From assembly GCF_000313135.1 (NCBI RefSeq), contig NW_004457530.1, positions 1 to 54,332 of the forward strand: 54,332 bases of DNA. The letters are read 5' to 3'. Under the pieces are notes generated by a model. That model was given only the letters and a program-made list of their open reading frames with translations, ran no database searches and was not told where the DNA came from. This DNA is from Acanthamoeba castellanii str. Neff. Lineage: Eukaryota > Discosea > Longamoebia > Acanthamoebidae. A program made the position numbers and the translations under genes. Shown here piece by piece: positions 53,527 to 54,332 of this stretch; the first letter of the stretch is position 1, and the number at the start of each line of letters is the position of its first letter.

Positions 53527-54126
53527 CTATGATTGGGCTTCGGCCTGTGTAGCGGCCGCAGGCTTCGGTCCCCCGCCGAGGCGTCGGAGGTTGGCGTCGA
53601 CGGTGCGTCGCTGCTGGCGCGTCTGTTCGCGCAGGCGCGGGGCGCGGGGCGTGGGGCCAGTCGCCTCGATCAGCTTCACCACCGAGTGGTCGAATCGACA
53701 GGCGCGGCCCCACTTGCAGCCGCCGGCCGACGTAAAGAACGCACACACCGGCGGCCCGTCTGACATTCACGAACACCATGAACACCATCAACATCATCAC
53801 CAGCCACGTCAACAACGGGGGGGGGGGCGGTACGTACTGTGATTGCGCCTGTCCCAGTCCTGGTGGAGGAAGCGGCAGGCGTCGCCACGCTGGCAGCTGC
53901 CCTCTTTGCCCCGCCAGAAGCGGCACAGCTGTGGCCGCACACCCAGCCGTACTTTGGGCTGCTGCGGCGCAGGCACGACGCATGGTCTAGCTTCCTTCTT
54001 CTCCGTTTCGTTTGCCTCGTTGGGTTGTTGATTGTGATCGATTTGTTTGCTCGGGTCTAAACCAAGTGCGGCTTCTTCGCGTTTTTCATCTTGCCGCTCT
54101 ACCACAACCGCACCTTCTTCCTCCAT
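53527..54126 (-). CDS. CCCH zinc-finger protein
   Basis: Two exons (54126-53838 and 53759-53527), 173 residues. Each exon carries one CCCH finger: CRFWRGKEGSCQRGDACRFLH (C-x9-C-x5-C-x3-H; 21 residues, here abridged as C..C..C..H) and CAFFTSAGGCKWGRACRFDH (C-x8-C-x5-C-x3-H). The N-terminal third is acidic (EEEGAVVVERQDEKREEAA). The C-terminus is basic and Ala/Pro-rich. CCCH fingers bind single-stranded RNA in most relatives; the target is unknown. The start is the ATG at 54126, since an upstream frame starts only at a TTG. The gene is tail-to-tail with the GT-C-like gene (262 bp between stops). Confidence 0.78.
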
Positions 54127-54332
54127 CTTTCGTGCAAACAATCAATGCGAAGGGCGCGGTGGTTCAGAGAAACTATTCCTCTTTTTTTATTTTTTATGAT
54201 TGTGTTGTGGATTGAATGCATAGCAAATTCGTGATCAACTAATAAATCAGAAACAAATAACAAATAAATAAGTAAATCTGTACAAATAAATAAATAAATT
54301 GGCGAGAGGGTTCATCGAGAGGAGATGTTGAG
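54127..54332. other. Upstream region of the CCCH gene, no gene seen
   Basis: The stretch is AT-rich (taataaatcagaaacaaataacaaataaataagt), which contrasts with exon composition and fits a promoter or another gene's 3' UTR. No frame is supported. Confidence 0.45.

Overview
This window is nuclear DNA of an intron-dense, GC-rich protist. It most resembles Acanthamoeba. That is an inference from gene style and content, not from a database match. Nearly every gene is split by short introns (about 50-250 bp) with AG acceptors and donors that very often read GTAC, and many introns carry CGTGTG- or CGACAC-type simple repeats. Exons are rich in C or G at third codon positions. No rRNA, tRNA, CRISPR array or prokaryotic operon was seen. 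I built the gene models by hand, requiring GT/AG (rarely GC/AG) junctions and an unbroken reading frame, so exon borders are predictions.

Left part (1-15.9 kb): first exon of a thioredoxin (-); a short-form tRNase Z-like metallo-hydrolase (-); head-to-head with it a Rap-GAP (+); a von Willebrand A domain protein (+); a small membrane protein with a zinc ribbon (+); a 1,127-residue SH3/zinc-ribbon/charged protein (+); and a leucine-rich-repeat F-box-like protein (+). At 15,860-18,105 lies the most striking object: about 2.25 kb with a single CpG in a CpG-rich neighbourhood, carrying a broken transposase-like reading frame. It abuts a frameshifted pseudogene (signal peptide, RCC1-like, Ser/Pro stalk, DUF3223-like).

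Middle (19.5-37 kb): a tyrosine phosphatase (-), a cAMP-receptor-like 7TM protein (+), an atypical SIW14/OCA1-type phosphatase (-), a Ser/Pro-stalk remnant with a 46-bp direct repeat, an orphan secreted protein (-), a 1,727-residue receptor with two periplasmic-binding-like ectodomains and two kinase domains around a degenerate cyclase domain (+), a zinc-finger protein (-) and an F-box protein (-). This part is rich in signalling genes, but nothing shows that they form one pathway.

Right part (37-54 kb): a roadblock-like protein, a PSI-like cysteine-rich membrane protein, a four-CBS protein, myo-inositol oxygenase and a divergent actin-related protein with an F-box-like motif (all +); a small membrane-anchored, probably mitochondrial protein (-); a surface protein built from symmetric phase-1 exons plus a Ser/Thr/Pro stalk (-); a GT-C-like polytopic membrane protein (+); and a CCCH zinc-finger protein (-). 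Genes are tightly packed. Two head-to-head pairs have start codons only about 100 bp apart.
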